NCBI GenBank assembly: GCA_963585895.1
Contig: OY757934.1
Location: 35,778,389 to 35,842,388 of the forward strand
Length of the DNA stretch: 64,000 nucleotides
From: Sepioteuthis lessoniana
Taxonomy: Eukaryota; Mollusca; Cephalopoda; Myopsida; Loliginidae
Direction of reading: 5' to 3'
In this document: positions 12,121 through 23,715 of the stretch, piece after piece
Position numbering within the stretch: position 1 is the stretch's first letter
Layout of the letters: each line of letters opens with the position of its first letter
Made by a program: the position numbers and the translations under genes
The notes under the pieces: generated by a model
What the model was told of the DNA's origin: nothing
The model's database searches: none
What the model saw: only the letters and a program-made list of their open reading frames with translations

Positions 12121-12293
12121 TGTCATTTACCCATGGAAAACATTTACCAATGGAAAACATTAAGAATATATTTAAATTTCTACAAGATTGAATTTTTAAA
12201 AAATAAACTAAATAATACTGAAATCCAACATGCTTCATGTTACCATAACAATGGGATTTCTTATTACTTTCTGGTGAGACCACATTGTATAAT

Positions 12294-12296
<3 letters not shown>

Positions 12297-12352
<56 letters not shown>
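12297..12352. repeat. (TA)n microsatellite
   Basis: A pure TA dinucleotide run of about 28 units. A shorter (TA)n run lies at about 12566-12604, next to a short (CA)n. Confidence 0.95.
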
Positions 12353-12358
<6 letters not shown>

Positions 12359-12567
12359 AATGAGTTAATAATAAAATTAGAATGTCCATTCTTTAGTAAA
12401 AACTAAAACAGCAGTAAATTCATTAACAAATAAAAATACATAGCATACAAAAGATGTAAAGCAAATATAATATCAAAAAATAAAAAGTAAAAAAGTTTGA
12501 ATTTTGCAACTCTTATCATCGGGGGTTGGGGGTTCACTAAAACATCCCATTTATAGGCAACTTTATA

Positions 12568-12608
<41 letters not shown>

Positions 12609-12864
12609 ACACACACACATATATGATTGTATTTTGCATTGTATTTTATACATAGATGACTAATTTTTACTTTCTTTTTCTTTTCAATCTAATTTTAACA
12701 CTTTTCTCTGCCTTTCTGCTCTTATGTCACTTATAAAACATGATTAAATCCCTTTGGGTCATGTAATATCTGATGCAATGTACAAAGTAGCCAAAAAGTA
12801 TCTGTTGGGTAAATAAGGATATCATCAACTTATATATTGTTAATAACATAAAAGTTCTCTCTAC

Positions 12865-12939
12865 CTTGTGCAGCAATTTCAATCCATTTTAATTTATTTT
12901 CTTCCAAAATAGGTTTCCAAGGTCTTCTTAGTTCATAAC
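12865..12939 (-). CDS. PDE1: PDE1 exon after the catalytic domain
   Basis: A 75-base exon bounded by TTTTCAG on the acceptor side and CACAAG/GTAGAG on the donor side. The first two bases complete a glycine codon begun by the exon at 15361-15576. The exon encodes YELRRPWKPILEENKLKW and then IEIAAQ, and leaves one base for the next exon. In vertebrate PDE1 the equivalent segment lies just beyond the catalytic domain and has a similar pattern (an NK.RW.E.AA-like motif), which supports the assignment. Phase (1 in, 1 out) is compatible with both neighbours. Confidence 0.9.
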
Positions 12940-13539
12940 CTGAAAACAGAGAATCAAGTATGTTGGTTTTAGATAGAACATTGAATCATTATACATGGTT
13001 AGTTTATATTAATTTCCTTGTCTTTGTTGTTTTTTTTTTTATAACATTTAAGTTGTTTACCCTCTGACCTTCTGATGTATCACTGAATTTTATCTTAAGA
13101 GAGTATGTGCATCTCCTCATACACAGCATGTCTGGTATTGTATTTTCTTTTGAGTCTCTTCTCTTGACAATTGACTTGTGATCTCTTATTGAACTTTATA
13201 TATGTGCACTCATCATAAGTTGCTTTTTGATTCATGTTTCCATCAAGCTATTAATGTCTATGCTTGATCTACTGATTGAGTTATCTGAGAATGATATATG
13301 CATGGATTCTTTTAATATTCTTACCCTCCAGTGTTGCTCTCACTGTATTATTTTAATTTAATTCCATAAAGATTGGTGAAAAAACAATAACAACAAAGAT
13401 GAAGAAATTAGTCTGAATTGACTGCAGAGAATGATTAAAATACCTCATCTAACAAAATTCTGACAAGAACTGGGACATTAAGTGCCAAAACCGCAGGCAA
13501 AAAAAAAAATTCAGTTTGAATAAAATTAGTTCTCATTGG

Positions 13540-13815
13540 CAACCCAAACCCTCTGCCATAGGATGTGATGCAAAGTCAATTTTTAACCTAAGTAGAACTT
13601 TTTGAATTTAGAGTTTTCCTTCTCTGGTTGCCTTATCAAGGTTAAAGAACCCTGTCAGCCCAGTTATTTACCCATAACTGGGAGAAAAATAGATGGATTC
13701 ATGCCTTTCCCAAGAACATTAGTGGAAAGTGAGATGCAAACAGCCACATCCAGGAACTGAACACAGATTACCAATTCCATTTCCTATGATGATAACCATT
13801 ATATTAAGTGCATTT
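13540..13815 (-). mobile_element. SINE family B copy
   Basis: It carries the tail of the B1-type copy (GATGTGATGCAAAGTCAATT, TTGAATTTAGAGTTTTCCTT) and the shared central block (TTATCAAGGTTAAAGAACCC, TTTACCCATAACTGGGAG, CATGCCTTTCCCAAG). The tRNA-like head at 13760-13812 is decayed. No clean target-site duplication is seen. Confidence 0.7.
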
Positions 13816-14328
13816 CCTTTGTTCATAATTGTACAATATTTAATAATGTTACCTCCTTTAAGATTTGATACAGTGTCACAAAGTTATATTTACTACTAAA
13901 TTCCAGCTTGGTATGATTTGTAAACCTTTCCTTAAAATTTTTGTCACCTTTTTTTCTGTATTTATTAAATATTTGTATTGAAATGATAAATTCATACAAC
14001 CACTATTACAAAAACAACAGCAGTGCCTCTAACAAAATCTTCATTAGATGATGATCATGAGGTCAGGCAGAGTTTTTGGGATGATGCATCATTATAACTA
14101 TGGTTTATGGAGTCCACAAGTACCTCACAATATCACCAAGCTTTCTTGGTGGAGAGCCAGATCCATACCAATGAAACGTCTTCAGACTAATCTTAGAGCC
14201 TCTTAATAATACTTTCTTTTTTCTGTTGGTGACAAACTGAGTTTAGTCAGATAGGAGGAGGTTGAATTGGCAGTAAAACTTTGGCATCTGATTCCATCAA
14301 TATGAATTCTATGTATATTGTTTATTAA

Positions 14329-14589
14329 AAAGTAAAGTTGGCGACTGTAGTCGAGGGTGACCAGAAGGGCCCCTTTTCGATAGCTACTACACCAAGGTGT
14401 AGAAGAGGGTGCTACTCTTTTCCTTGGATTGCTCCACTTTACTCTTGATCCTTACCTTATAATGCTGAGTGTTAAGCAAGGTAGCATCAAGTACAATTTT
14501 TTGAATCTTTGGTATGACTCGACCTGGGATTGAACTGAGGTCTCCCGAGCCATTAGCAAACACTCTAATTATCATGCCAATGCCCAGTT
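14329..14589 (-). mobile_element. SINE family A copy with 11-bp target-site duplication
   Basis: A tRNA-derived SINE on the minus strand. The head has an A-box-like start and a B box (AGTTCAATCCCAGGTCGAG). The body reads GTCATACCAAAGATTC, then a conserved GTGTAGTAGCTATCGAAAAG, and it ends in CGCCAACTTTACTTTT. The direct repeat TTGTTTATTAA occurs at 14318-14328 and 14590-14600, consistent with LINE-driven insertion. Confidence 0.9.
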
Positions 14590-15360
14590 TTGTTTATTAA
14601 TAGTAATATATATTGGTCATACAGCGATTTCTTGTACAATGTTCTCACCTTCATAGTTTTCTAGCTCAAGTTGATGTGCCCAATCAATATTTTCCTCAAA
14701 ATATGACAATGACATAAACTTTATTTCAATAAACTGACCAGATCACAAGATACAAAAGTGGTTAATGCTATCACAGTTGGAAAGATGAGATAGTATTCTA
14801 AATCTCTTTTAACTTTACAAATTTTATATTTTATAATAATTAATTTTCATGTGATTAAAATTAAGAAGCTGTAATTTATTTTTTTTAAATGAGTAAAAAT
14901 ATGTTTCTGTTAAATAGCATAGTCAGTGTTTTAATATGTATTTTAAAAATTTGAGTAAACATTTGGGTACAGTAGCTGGAATGCAAGTTTTGCAAGCCAC
15001 TTTAAATGATGCTAAAGAAATGTAGCCTTGAGTAACAAATATAATTTTTTTGTGAAATAGTAAGAATGTTAATCTCATAAACCATTGATCAGAAATTAAT
15101 TATCAATTGAAGTTTTCATGAATTTGATAAAAGTTGGAGTAGTCTAAAACATATATTACTGAAATAATATTTCTTCCTAATTTTGAAGAAAAAAATTACA
15201 CAGAAGCCAAATTAGAAGCATAAAATACCATAAGATATTGCTTAAATATTTTATAACTAAATTTAAAAGCATGGGTCATAAATAAAAGTAAGGTTTAATT
15301 GACAAAGAAAAGTGTCAAGTAAAAACAAAAGGTAGTATTTAAATCCAAGGATGAACTTAC

Positions 15361-15576
15361 CACCAGATCGTGAGGTGGTTGGACGGCTGCTGCTACTACT
15401 AGCACTTGATAAAGCACTATTTCCATTGTCTGTCTTTTCAAATACCTCTTCTGATATAACTTCTTCCACTTTCGATGAAGCTGTTGGATACTGTGTCTGG
15501 AATACTGGGGCTAAAATCTTTTGTAACACATCACCCATAACAGTGAAGCTGGGATCAACAATAAACTCAATAAAAC
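15361..15576 (-). CDS. PDE1: PDE1 exon: end of catalytic domain plus serine-rich segment
   Basis: A 216-base exon between an AG acceptor (TTTTTAG at 15577-15583) and a GTAAGT donor. It completes the G of ESQIG and continues FIEFIVDPSFTVMGD, the last helices of the PDE catalytic fold. A variable linker follows (VEEVISEEVFEKTDNG), then a serine run (SSASSSSSRPTTSRSG). In PDE1 proteins the conserved Q.GFI.FIV.P.F block holds the glutamine contacting the nucleotide base, here encoded by the previous exon. The serine-rich tail is typical of PDE1 C-termini and could be phosphorylated, which is inference. Phase in 1, out 1. Confidence 0.95.
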
Positions 15577-15599
15577 CTAAAAATAATAACAAAAAATCA

Positions 15600-16590
15600 A
15601 CATTAAACAGAGACCAGGATCAGAGATTTAGGAGAAGAAATCCACATCTATTGCAGGTTGGCCAATAGTGAGCAAGACAGTATTGAAAACTGTGACCGAC
15701 TCCCGCGATAAAGTTTGCCCATTGCAAGTGAATCTTTTGTTGTTTAATTAAGAATTAATTAAGTGTTTCTTATTTGGTGTTTATACAAATGAACACATTA
15801 ACAATAATTCAGATCCAATATAGAAGGAAGCATTTGAGGAGATATGAAAAGCACTGACAGATTTAGCCCAATAAAGAACAGAGGATACAATTGATTTGTT
15901 GACTTAAACATTAGGTGACTGAAAGAGTTTGATTGGTTTTCATTATTCTCTTTTTTATCAATTTAAAAACAAATGATAGACTCTTTAGAAAATAACAGCC
16001 CATCAATTTCAAGGTCAAGTTACACTGAAAGCACTAGTTCCAGCTAAATCACCAAAATTAAGCAAAGATGAACCTAGTCAATATTTAAATGGGTCACCAC
16101 TAGTTAACAACAGGTACATGCAAGAAGGAAGTCAGTGCTGGAACAAAAAATAAACAGGAAATAGACCTGTTTCCTAAAGTAAACAGGACGCAGGTGTTCC
16201 CCAGTAGAAGTGTTGTGTAAATTGCATGGGTGGTATGTTAGAAGGAGACATGTCCACATGCAATGCATAGGCAGCAGACTGAAGGTGTGCCCATGAGAAT
16301 TTTCATACAGAATATTATATAACCAGCAGGGATGAGTGGGGACCAGAGAGAATTAGACGTCATGTTCCTCTGGTCTCTGGCTTTGTACCAGACTGCCTAG
16401 GGTTGAGAGGCAGAGATATATAAAACTCATGAAAGTAGAGAAGTGAGGAGAAACTAAGATGAATCGATGCCTTGTATGAGACTCATGAAAGTAGAGAAGC
16501 AAGGATAAACTATGATGATTTGATACCTTGAGATGGCTCTATACCAGTCTCAACTCTCTCACTCTATTCAAACATACATTTTGGGTAATA
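15600..16590. other. Intronic stretch, no feature recognised
   Basis: No exon or known repeat is seen. Near 16425-16520 a 60-base unit is duplicated in tandem with divergence (ACTCATGAAAGTAGAGAAG occurs twice). Confidence 0.5.
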
Positions 16591-16593
16591 TAT

Positions 16594-16795
16594 AAAGTAA
16601 AGTTGGCGACATTAGTCACGGGTGTCTTGAAGGCTCTTTTTTCAATAGCTACTACCGAGGTGTAGGGGAGGGTGTTACTCCTTTCTCTTGATTGCTCCAT
16701 CAAGTACCATTTTTTGAGTCTTTGGTATGACTCGACCTGAGATTAAACCCAGGTCTCCCAGGCTATTGGCAAACACTCAAACTAAAATTCTCATT
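16594..16795 (-). mobile_element. SINE family A copy, internally deleted
   Basis: It starts AAAGTAAAGTTGGCGAC and carries GGTGTAGGGGAGGGTG, GCTCCA, then ATCAAGTACCATTTTTTGAG and TATGACTCGACCTGAG. About 50 bases present in other copies (the CTTGATC..TTAAGCAAGG part) are missing between GCTCCA and TCAAGTACC. Confidence 0.85.
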
Positions 16796-17050
16796 ATGTA
16801 TATAACTATATATATATCCATAATCCAGTAAAAACAAGATATGATTTTTATGAGAGCAACATACTTAAAATGCTCTAAAATCCAAATTTTTGAAATAACA
16901 ATGATAAACTATAAGATATTAATCAAAGTTTTACGCTCCTTCCAAAATATTATCAGGGACTACAATGTGTTAAAATGGGAATGAAGAGGAACCCAATGGC
17001 TTCACAGGTTATCCCGTAGCAATTAAATTAGCTAGTAATATATATATATA

Positions 17051-18594
17051 CCCCTGGAAAAAAAATATAAGACCACCCTCAAAAATGAAAAAAAGATATT
17101 GTTTACAATCTTTAAATTATGAAAATCAGATATATGAAAGATAAGGCATAAAATCAAATTAGAAATATGAAAAAAATTCAATTCATTTTTTATATGTATA
17201 TTAGCATTGATGCTTAATTTTAAAATTTTGTTTTAACCAAAATATAAGACCAATGAGTAGATCTATAGAATATAAAGGCAATTTTTTAATTTAATATTTT
17301 GTAGATCCTTCGTTAGCTTTGATAACCTCAAAAATTCAGCTCGGCATACAATCAACTTGTTTCTGAAGTTGAACCGAAAGTATTTTTTCCCATGTGTCAA
17401 AGATTGCGTTTTTGAGTTCAAAAATTGCTGAGTACTGTCAACCTCCTTCATAAACTTTTGTAACAATCAATCCCCACACATTTTCAATAGGATTGAGGTC
17501 TGGAGAGCACACTGAGTGGTCAAGAAGTCTTCTTTTTTGTTCAAGCAAGTACTTCTTTGTTATTGATGCATTGTGGATAGCAGCATTATCATGCTGAAAA
17601 ATCAATTCCCCTCCACATAGGCGATGCCCTTCTTGTGCGAGAGAGAAATCATTTAGCATCTTTACATAATCTCTTGCTTTTTGTCAACCACTGACAAATT
17701 GTAGTCTAAGTTTTCCTGAAGATGAGAAGGCTCCCCAGATCATAAGAGAATCCCCTCCGCTATGTCTCGTTGAGTGATTCTCTTCTGGAAAATCTTTTGC
17801 ATACCAGTACTTCTGAACTGTTTAAATTGAATTTCTTTTCATCCGAGAAAACAACTTTTTGCCATTCTTTTGCATTCATAGTTTGATATGGATTAACATA
17901 TTCCAGTAGTTTCTCTTTATGCTTCATAGTTAACCTTGTACGATGAATTCTTTTTTTATGCTTAATTTTTTTATTGTTTAAATGCCTTCTAATTGTTCTA
18001 GTATTGCAAGGAGCATCCACTAGAGATTTCAATATTTTTGATGTTGACAAAGTTTTCTTTTATATTTTGCGAACAATTCTTCTCCTGAATTGTGGTGATA
18101 ATTTTTCTGGCCTGCCAGTCAGTTTTCTTGTTCCATACTTATTTGGACTTTATAAGTAATTCCAGATAAAGGTATTACTGCATCCAAATCCTTCGAAATT
18201 TCTCTGAGATTTTCTGATTCATTTTAGAGCTGTAATCTCATCCTTCTCAAATTCAGATAATATAGTTCCTTTAGCCATTTATGTTTTTAGTATTTTAAGT
18301 ATTACAGTTTTAATAGCTTTTATATTATGTAGACTATATGTAATAAATTTTTCAATTGAATTAAATCCTTTTCTCTAAAGTTTTTATTGGTGGTCTTATA
18401 TTTATGTCAAAAATAAATTTCAAAATTTTGCATAAATGCTAATATACTTATAAAAATGAATTGAAATTTCTTCTTATTTCAAATTTAAATGTCTCTTAAA
18501 CTTATCTTTCATGTATCTGATTTTCATAATCTAAAAATTGTAAACAATATCTTTTTCTTCATTTTTGAGGGTGGTCTTATATTTTTGTCTAGGG

Positions 18595-18597
<3 letters not shown>
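17051..18597 (-). mobile_element. Tc1-like DNA transposon with nested direct repeats in its ends
   Basis: The two ends match as long inverted repeats of more than 150 bp with some divergence. The left end reads CCCCTGG, then AATATAAGACCACCCTC, AAAGATATTGTTTACAATC and GAAAATCAGATATATGAAAG. The right end is its reverse complement at 18420-18597. A second, inner copy of TATAAGACCA occurs at 17240-17252 and of TGGTCTTATATTTATG at about 18392-18408. This gives an outer and inner repeat at each end, like the IR/DR layout of Sleeping Beauty-type Tc1 elements. The element sits in a TA-rich site, with (TA)n flanks on both sides. Confidence 0.9.
17291..18278 (-). pseudogene. Tc1-like transposase, broken
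   Basis: On the minus strand the coding region starts MAKGTILSEFEKDEIT at 18278 and ends NEGSTKY plus stop at 17291. Readable blocks include the DNA-binding part DAPCNTRTIRRHLNNKKIKH, MKHKEKLLEYV, and the catalytic blocks KEWQKVVFSDEKKFN, FQHDNAAIHNASITKKYL and CSPDLNPIENVWG. These match the DDE residues of the DD34E class of Tc1 transposases. Frame changes and stops split it into at least three pieces (18050-17760, 17659-17438 and 17466-17263), so it cannot make an active enzyme. It lies within intact-looking inverted repeats, so it may still be mobilised in trans. Confidence 0.9.

Positions 18598-18643
<46 letters not shown>
18598..18643. repeat. (TA)n microsatellite
   Basis: A pure TA run that directly abuts the right end of the Tc1 element, followed by a short CACA/ATGTATGTACATA-rich stretch. 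Confidence 0.95.
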
Positions 18644-18649
<6 letters not shown>

Positions 18650-18780
18650 CACATGCATTTGTACATCAATAGATGTATGTACATACTTTTAGATGCATAT
18701 ATGTTTATGTAAAAATTTACTCTCCGTTTTGTTTGCTCACCATATTCATTTTTACCATATTCCTGAAAAATCCAACTTAC

Positions 18781-18862
18781 CAATTTGAGATTCTGCAACT
18801 AATGTATTTTTTCGATCACAAAGTGGTGAAAATGGTAGACCTAATTCTTGCTCTCTGTCTCC
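18781..18862 (-). CDS. PDE1: PDE1 catalytic exon with the nucleotide-selecting glutamine
   Basis: An 82-base exon from a TTCCAG acceptor to a GTAAGT donor. It encodes GDREQELGLPFSPLCDRKNT and then LVAESQI plus one base of glycine. The LPFSPLCDR block is one of the most conserved stretches of PDE1. The glutamine of ESQIG is the invariant glutamine that contacts cAMP or cGMP in the pocket. Start phase 0 and end phase 1 match its neighbours. The donor lies about 140 bases from the (TA)n tract and the Tc1 insertion. Confidence 0.97.
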
Positions 18863-18999
18863 CTGGAAATGAAGAAAGAGAAGAATGAACATGAAAAAGA
18901 AAGCATTGCTTAAAAAAATTTCTATGTCAAAATAAACATAGATATTTGTGTATATCTGTATGTTCATGCATACAATAGTTTAAAACAATTTACTTTTAA

Positions 19000-21320
19000 G
19001 ACATTTGATCGCATAAATAAGATTTTGAAAAAATAATGAAAGTTAATTATTTCTTTCTTTCTTTCTGTCAACATAAGTTCAAAGAATAAACTATAATTTG
19101 TTTTTTTTTCTCAATTTTAAAAATCTTTTTGCATCTATCTTTCATATCTTGATATTGCTGGAAATAATACAACTGAAAAAAAAATTTACCAAGGATTTTT
19201 TAAAACATATTTTCATGGTGCTGAATCCAAAAATATCATTAGTTTTGCTACATTGGCTCTAGTTTTTAAGATAATAGATACCCCCTCAAATTATGATTTT
19301 ATCCTATCAGATTCTATCCTCAAAATTTTCAAGCTACAAACTAAACCATTTTTTCTTAATAGCCAGCCGATTTTATGCTAAAGTGGCTAAAATATATAAC
19401 TTACATCAATTTGGGAAGCAGCTTTGAACTGCCGCTATTTTTACCAGAACTGAATATATGAGTAAATTCCAACATTATATCTTAAATCGATTAGATTACC
19501 CAACTCATAAAAACAAGTTTAACAACATATATATATAAAATGTCCATGACTGAAAGTTACAAGAATTCTCAAATATGGGGCATCAACTCTCTAAAAGAAT
19601 AGAGTCAATCTCCCAAAACTAATGCAATATTTGAAATCAGAACTCCAAAGTTAGTCAGAAAATGTTTTAATATCATTGTCAATGGAATTAGTATTGACCA
19701 GTGTAATCAACTTATATATAAAACACAAAGTGACTTTATGTATATAAAGAGATGCACATAAATGTCCAATGTGTTATCCCAGATGAGCATGTTTTTATAT
19801 TGGATAAAACTATTTCTATTTTTACTCAATTTTTAAATCAAAAAGTCTATTATTATATTAGAAATAGGTTTTATAGTTTTGAAAATAAATTAGAGAAATA
19901 TTGTGATTTTCTCAACTTTTTAAAAATGGCTCAATGGGCACTTATTATCCTTTGTTATAGATGTAGTTTTTTTATTTGTCATTCAACCTGTTCATAAAAG
20001 AGAACAATGACTAATATGATAGTTCATTTGAATTTGTATCCACTGAATGGCCAGTTCTTTTTCAAGTGAACGTATTTGAAAAATTACACGAGTAATTTGT
20101 ATATCTAAAATGAAACTGATGTATTGATAGAAATAAAGAGACAAAAGCAACAAGGATTTGAATTCTATCACGAGGATGCCTCATTTTAGATCTTTAGATA
20201 AACTGGGAATATTTATCCATTTAAAAGACATTTGTTTATCTAGCTAAGTCTAGTTGAAAGAAAACTCTTACAAAATGACAACATTTCTTTAAAAAATTCT
20301 TTTTTTGACAACTTAATCTCTTCTTTTTGTCTTTGTCAACACAATGTTTTGATCCGATCATCCTGTGGCCTTCAGGGCTATAGAAGAATAATTAAGAGAT
20401 ATTGACAGTACTCTCTCATGTAACAACTATCCACTCTTAGTTGTTTGGAAACAAGAGGAGAAACCTCAATACCAACAACTAAGCTGCTACAGTAAAAATT
20501 ACTTATGTAAAAAGTGCAACAGAACAAATCCAGAGGGTTTGTCGATGATACATCAGAATAGTATTCAATTGTAAAACTACTTTTCACAATCTTATTATGA
20601 GGATTAATCACTTATAAAGATAATGTTTATAACATCCCAGGAAGATGACTGTCCTCTTAATGAAAGCCACAGTCAAAGAAAAGGTAAAAAAAATTGATTT
20701 GGCTGACTATACTGGAGTCAGGGGAACATGCATTGTCGTCTCTGAGATGAGATTCAGACAATTAACAGAGAACATCATTAGAAAGTGAGGAAATTAAAGG
20801 CAACATACATTGGCTTAACTACCAGTTGTATAAGTTGAGATAGTACAGATTGCAACACCATAAGGTTTTCTTTCTTCAACAAAGAAGGGTTGGAAGAATT
20901 CAACAAAGAAAGGAATTGGGAACATAATAGATTGCACTAAACTGTATGTGTAACAGAAAAAATAAACCATTTTTCTTTTTTGCTTGTTGGAAAAATTGGT
21001 ATTTTTCTTTTATACAGACAGGACACTAGAGGAAAATTGTAGATTCTATCATTTCATGTAGTTAAATAAATAAGTTCAGTTAAAATGTATTGACAATCAT
21101 TATATGACTGTTAATGGTAAAGCTAAACACCAATAGTGGAGGATATGACTGAAGCTCAGTCAAAAGTTTATGTAACTTATTTTTCTAATAGAATCCTGGA
21201 AATATGTCTGAGTCAGTGATAGCATGCTTATCATTAAATAGCTATATTTGCTAAGTGCTTTCCTTCAAGGCTTAATCCTAGATACAATATGTATTTATTT
21301 TCATATTTTGAGTGGGGGCA
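19000..21320. other. Intronic stretch, no feature recognised
   Basis: AT-rich sequence with no exon, no good inverted repeat and no recognised transposon. Short open frames here (for example 19752-19997 and 20378-20611) have no family resemblance that I recognise and look like chance. Confidence 0.5.
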
Positions 21321-21396
21321 GAATAACACATCACTCAATAAGTCCAGGGCCTAACTAATAAAACTACAACTTTTAGGCAAAATTCAACTTTATTCA

Positions 21397-22700
21397 TCAA
21401 CATAGTCTCCTTCCAGGGTGATACACTGATTCTAATGCTTCTGTAACAATTTGATGCCTTTTTTGTAGTATGATATGTCTTTGGCCTCAAAATACGGCTC
21501 AGTTTCTGATATCACTTCTTTATTGGAGCCAAACCTCTTTCCCTGAAATATTTTTTGAGGTCTGTAAACAGCCAGTAGTCACTGGAGGCCAGATTTGGAG
21601 AACAGGGTAGGTGCAGAAACAATTTGAAATGCAATTCATGTAGTTTTGTCATCATTGTGATTGACTTATGATATGGTGCATGGTCTTGATGAAAGAGCAC
21701 TTTTTTCTTATTCATTTGTGGCTGTTTTTTGGCAATTTCTTCCTTCAAATGCACCAATAATGTTATATAATATTTGCTATTGATGGTTTTTCCTTTCTCA
21801 AGGTACTATTTACCAACCCCTCCGCTCGGGCAGGATATGACACAAGGTCAATTTTTAAGCGGAGTTTAACAGGTTTTGAATTCAGAGTTTTCCTTCTCCT
21901 AGACTAGTTGCCTAACCAAGGCTGAAGAACCTAGTCCGTCCTACTATTTACCCATAGCTGGAGGGAGAATAAGGGGGTTCATACCTTTCCCAAGGGTATT
22001 TGCCCGAAAGTGAACGTAATAGCGCGACTGGAGTACAAACTCGCGTACTACGATTCCGCAGTTCATCGCTTTAACCATTACACCACGAGGACACCTTTCT
22101 CAAGGTAATCAAGGAACAAAATACCTTGCACATCTCAAAGTATGGAGGCCAAAACCTTGTCTGCTGATGTTTGCATCTTTGGTCGCTTTGGATGGCTTTC
22201 ACCAGCTGCTGTCCACTCAGCTGACAGCCAATTTGACTCCAAAGTGAAGTGGTGGATCTGTTTCATCCATTGTCACATATTTATGCAAAAACTCCTTTTT
22301 GTTGTATTGAAACAGTTGCAAACAATGATCTGAATCATTAATGTATTGTTGTTTTTGACCGCCTGTAAGTAAATGCAGCACCCAGTTTGAACACAGCTTT
22401 CTCATTGACAAATGTTCATGCAAAATGGTGAATACACTGCCTTCTGATATCTTCAACTCCTCTGCTATCTCATGCAACTTCAATTTACGATCATCCAAAA
22501 CGAGTTTGTGGAGTTTTTTGATATTTTCTGGGACAACTGCCAAATTTGGGCGATCTGAGTGTTCAGCGTCATTTGCATCTGTATGACTGCATTTAAAGTC
22601 AGCATCCCACCTCTTAACTATTGTTTTTGATGGAGCAGGGTTAGGGTTAGGATTTTGAAAATTTGCAAGAGTAGCTTCACTTAAATAACAGTAAATTGTA
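21397..22700 (-). pseudogene. mariner transposase, broken
   Basis: Minus-strand blocks match mariner-type transposase. They are, in order, LHEIAEELKISEGSVFTILH and HLSMRKLCSNWV (helix-turn-helix part, 22540-22380), YVTMDET (first catalytic Asp region, near 22260), and KKKVLFHQDHAPYHKS, LPCSPNLASSDYWLFTDLKK (second and third catalytic Asp regions, 21720-21550). The last two blocks fit the DD34D spacing. It is interrupted by a SINE, by an N-terminal deletion with telomere-like filler, and by frame changes. The element therefore has no active enzyme. Confidence 0.9.
21806..22093 (-). mobile_element. SINE family B, best-preserved copy, 14-bp target-site duplication
   Basis: A tRNA-derived SINE of 288 bp. 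On the minus strand it starts GTGTCCTCGTGGTGTAATGG, an A-box-bearing tRNA-like head, with a B-box-like GAGTTTGTACTCC. A central block follows (ACCCTTGGGAAAGGTATGAA, CAGCTATGGGTAAATAG), then a tail with AAATTGACCTTGTGTCATAT. The direct repeat CCTTTCTCAAGGTA lies at 21792-21805 and 22094-22107. It is inserted in the mariner, so it is younger than that element. Confidence 0.95.
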
Positions 22701-23384
22701 AACTAATAATCCGATTGGATTCAAATTTTGACACGTGCCATTTAAAGGTTAGTACATAATAAAAATCATATGGATTTTTTATGAGTGGCACTATCTGTGC
22801 ATCAGGTCCAGGAATTATTGAGTGATGTGTCATGAGGTGGCTTCTTAACACCAATCTTGTCCCATCATGCTTTCTTCACATGATCAAACTAACATGCAAA
22901 TCATACCTGCACATCTGGGTCATGTGTTTAACCCCAAGTATTCAGCTGCCTACCAACAACTCACTGCATTACATCACTCTGTTAGAGTAAGGCTTAAAAT
23001 ACACTAAATGCGTCCTCTACAGAAGAATGAACCCCTACCCCCTCCAAAAAAAAGAAAAAAGGGTACCCTGGGTATGACACAAAACTGCATTCAGTAATGA
23101 GGCTTGTTCTAGAGTCTATGGAGTCACTCCTTCATTGCCATTACTCCCAGGCCTACTCAGATCTGGAGTGATAGTACCTGTTAGGGTCTCATCTATGGGT
23201 TAAATAACTCTGAAAAATTATTTGTATTAAATAGGAATAATTGATATCATATAAATGTGTGCAAGTTATTTGTATCAAGAATAGTTACTTGAAGTTAAAA
23301 TTGTTTGCTAAGGATTATTATTATCATTAATTTCTTTAAACTATATAACTGTGTGCAAACAAATTATTATTAGATAGGTTTAGT

Positions 23385-23612
23385 TTGTTTTTTGTTTTAA
23401 TGACATATCAACATTTGTGGGTTATTTAATGTCAAAGCCATCCTTGTAGAACAGTAGTGGTACTATTTAATTCACAGCTGGGAGGATAAGGGGGATCATA
23501 CCTTTCCCTAGGGTATTAGTTCAAAAGTGAATGTAATAGACAACAGGAGTTCAAACTTGCTTACTATGAGTCACTGTCCAACATGTTAATCACTACGCCA
23601 TGGGGACTCCCC
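23385..23612 (-). mobile_element. SINE family B copy with the alternative tail
   Basis: The head reads (minus) GTCCCCATGGCGTAGTGATT and then AAGTTTGAACTCC. The central block is TAGGGAAAGGTATGATCCCC. The 3' tail differs from the 21806-22093 copy and instead matches family C (GACATTAAATAACCCACAAA). It is inserted within the tandem array of the older family C copy. Confidence 0.75.
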
Positions 23613-23715
23613 CCTTATTAGATAGGAATAGTTACTTTTAATAGATTGTGTATTAATTATTAGTATTAGATAGGAATACTTAATACTATATAACTGTGTG
23701 CCACTTATTTGTTTG

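Larger units (their letters stand above)
21326..22830 (-). mobile_element. mariner DNA transposon, copy 1 (carries a SINE and TTAGGG filler)
   Basis: The ends are inverted repeats of about 30 bp. The left end begins ACACATCACTCAATAAGTCC after a TA, and the right end is the reverse complement, ATTGAGTGATGTGT at 22817-22830. It is the same family as the copy at 49659-54014. The transposase is broken. A SINE B copy is inserted at 21806-22093. A stretch of about 104 bp present in the other copy is replaced at 22637-22653 by AGGGTTAGGGTTAGGA. Confidence 0.92.

Noticed and set aside
12133-12363. Open frame ending in repeated Tyr-Ile
   Set aside because: The Tyr-Ile run comes from the (TA)n tract. 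The rest has no recognisable similarity. Other TA tracts give the same artefact (18489-18798, 25194-25391, 38834-39133 start, 42243-42452, 43314-43520).
15351-15668. Plus-strand open frame opposite a PDE1 exon
   Set aside because: It is the antisense shadow of the exon at 15361-15576.
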